Shown here one piece after another: positions 62,394 through 64,000 of a stretch of DNA of 64,000 nucleotides. Position 1 is the stretch's first letter, and every line of letters starts with the position of its first letter. Made by a program: the position numbers and the translations under genes. Under the pieces are notes generated by a model that saw only the letters and a list, made by a program, of their open reading frames with translations, was not told the DNA's origin and did not search any database. The DNA is from Tigriopus japonicus (taxonomy: Eukaryota > Arthropoda > Copepoda > Harpacticoida > Harpacticidae), in assembly GCA_010645155.1 (NCBI GenBank), contig CM021323.1, positions 11,266,825-11,330,824 on the forward strand, read 5' to 3'.

Positions 62394-64000
62394 TCCAATT
62401 GAGCTTTAGAATGAGTAACCATCGGTTTGAGAGGCAAGCAAACATCGAAGGGGCGGAATGATGTTACTTTAGTCTTGTTATATTTTATTTAAAGTATAAA
62501 CAATTTGAAGCGCTGTAGCTTCGATCTTGACTTTGGGATCAAGATTGAATGTATATGGTAATTATGACTGGTTAAATCATGAAGTGCTTACCTAGGCAAT
62601 GGTTCCTTATCTTAAGATGGCTGATTTGGCAGACGAGGACACGGGTTATCTGGCTAAAGATGTTCGACCGAGATTGATGCCATCTAGTGTTTCAAAAACT
62701 AAATGAAAAAAGCAAGGAATCAGAAAAGTGCTGAAAGTGTTTGGTAATAGGATCTTCGGTTAGCTCAAGAGAGAGGACTATTTTAGAAACGCTTTGACGT
62801 TTATGTCACGAGTTCACGTTTCTTTGAGTCGCCGTTTTGGCTTTGAAAACATGTCAATGTCAATGGACACAAGACTCTTTGAAAACCTGCTTACAGGTTT
62901 CACAATCAACCAAATTAAGTGACGCTCAAATAAATGCCTACACGTTCATTAATTTGATGAGTCATAGTGAGTTTTTCCTCATTGGCTAAATGTATATTTT
63001 TTGTAGTAAAAAGCTTCTTTTTTTAAATGGAACTCTCCATAATAACGATGATATTGCGACCAAACGGATCATAAACAATTTAAAAGATACTCGATCCTTG
63101 TAAAACGTCAGAATCGGTAAAATGTAAGGATAATAAAGAACGTTAAAACACCAACAGAGTTGAACTAATTGGTCAATAAATTCTTGCAAAAAAAGAAATT
63201 TCTGCCTAAATCCAGTCTTGGCGGGGAAATTCTTTTTTCAACCTATATGAGCTAGTAACCACACAAAGAACAATTATGTAACCCCCTTAATGTTTGAGAT
63301 CATTACTAAAAATATTTCTTTGGAATATGTGTTCACTGACTCATAGTCCATATTCATGAGATAACGTTAGTCGAATTATTTCGTCGATATTATCTTGATC
63401 GAAGAGAAGTAACAAATTGAAGGGCCCAAGAATGCGTGTACACTACTAATCGATTTGCTAAATGGCAATGTCCCACGCCCTCGTTTCATTCGCAATTTTT
63501 CCTCTAGCTAGCTAATCATTATCCTTTCGTGCATTATTACGTACTGTACATTGAACACACGTACTCTGAATGAAGGACAAGGAGTAACGTTTGCTCTTGC
63601 TGCCCAAGCAAGAAGCACTTCTTTGCTTGATTGAGTTGAATAATGGATTGGGGCACCATTCATACTAGCGTGCTTCAAAAAGTTCAAGTGTCCCCAAGGG
63701 ATTGGATCTGAAAAAAAGAAGAATGCTTAATTCTCCTGTGTCGCTGAGCTCTGTTGCATAATTTATAAAATTTGTTGAGGGCGCTTTCATATTCTCACAC
63801 AATATTTCAAATGGGGGTTTAAGTTTGGAGCGAAGTACTCCAACAAATCTTGGGGAACATCTTTTTTTATTGTATTTACAAGTCTAGGTCCAGCGCAAAA
63901 GGTTGAATACCTAAAATTCGAAAAGAGAATAGTTTTTTGAAAAACACTATTTTATCCATATTTTCTGAATATTAAGTCACTTGTTAAATTGAAAATATAT
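62394..64000. other. Intergenic or unassigned right flank
   Basis: About 1.6 kb of AT-rich sequence with short frames only. I see no gene, RNA or mobile element here. Confidence 0.5.

Overview
This window is animal genomic DNA. It has spliced genes with GT-AG introns, long low-density non-coding stretches, microsatellites and DNA transposons; a crustacean or other arthropod is my inference, with low confidence on the clade. Almost the whole window is one minus-strand gene, which I identify as a MAGI orthologue (membrane-associated guanylate kinase, WW and PDZ domain containing, inverted). Six coding exons join in frame: the MAGI-specific N-terminal PDZ0 (61055..61472), a truncated guanylate-kinase domain (4691..4924), an acidic linker (2335..2706), two WW domains (1253..1660), a Ser/Thr/Pro linker (488..850), and a further linker exon (1..375) that runs off the left edge. 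The PDZ1-PDZ5 part must lie beyond base 1. Every intron interrupts the frame in phase 1.

The PDZ0 exon and the guanylate-kinase exon are separated by an intron of about 56.1 kb (4925..61054). Inside it, and inside the next intron, are same-strand open reading frames that start with ATG, mostly just after an in-frame stop, and end at a donor-like site in phase 1, so each would join the downstream MAGI exon in frame. The strongest are 40358..41528 (about 390 codons), 3248..4169 (about 307 codons, SH3-ligand-like proline motifs) and 22011..22628 (about 205 codons, also with a phase-1 acceptor). Shorter ones are 58347..58545 and 57502..57688. I infer that the locus uses alternative first or cassette exons. 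These would swap PDZ0 for unrelated disordered N-termini, or drop both PDZ0 and guanylate kinase. This is the most interesting signal in the window and needs transcript evidence.

Other intron contents are a 1,091-bp non-autonomous hAT element (43237..44327) with 16-bp perfect terminal repeats and an 8-bp target duplication; a second 326-bp hAT-like element nested inside it (43638..43963) with its own 8-bp duplication; a foldback element with roughly 106-nt arms (55001..55243); a tentative three-exon nested gene on the same strand (31865..32992); a possible small membrane-protein ORF on the plus strand (46483..46782); and several microsatellites. To the right of the PDZ0 exon lie its presumed 5' UTR and promoter. 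A minus-strand poly(A) signal near 62.07 kb may mark the 3' end of an upstream neighbour. The rest of the intron shows nothing I can support.
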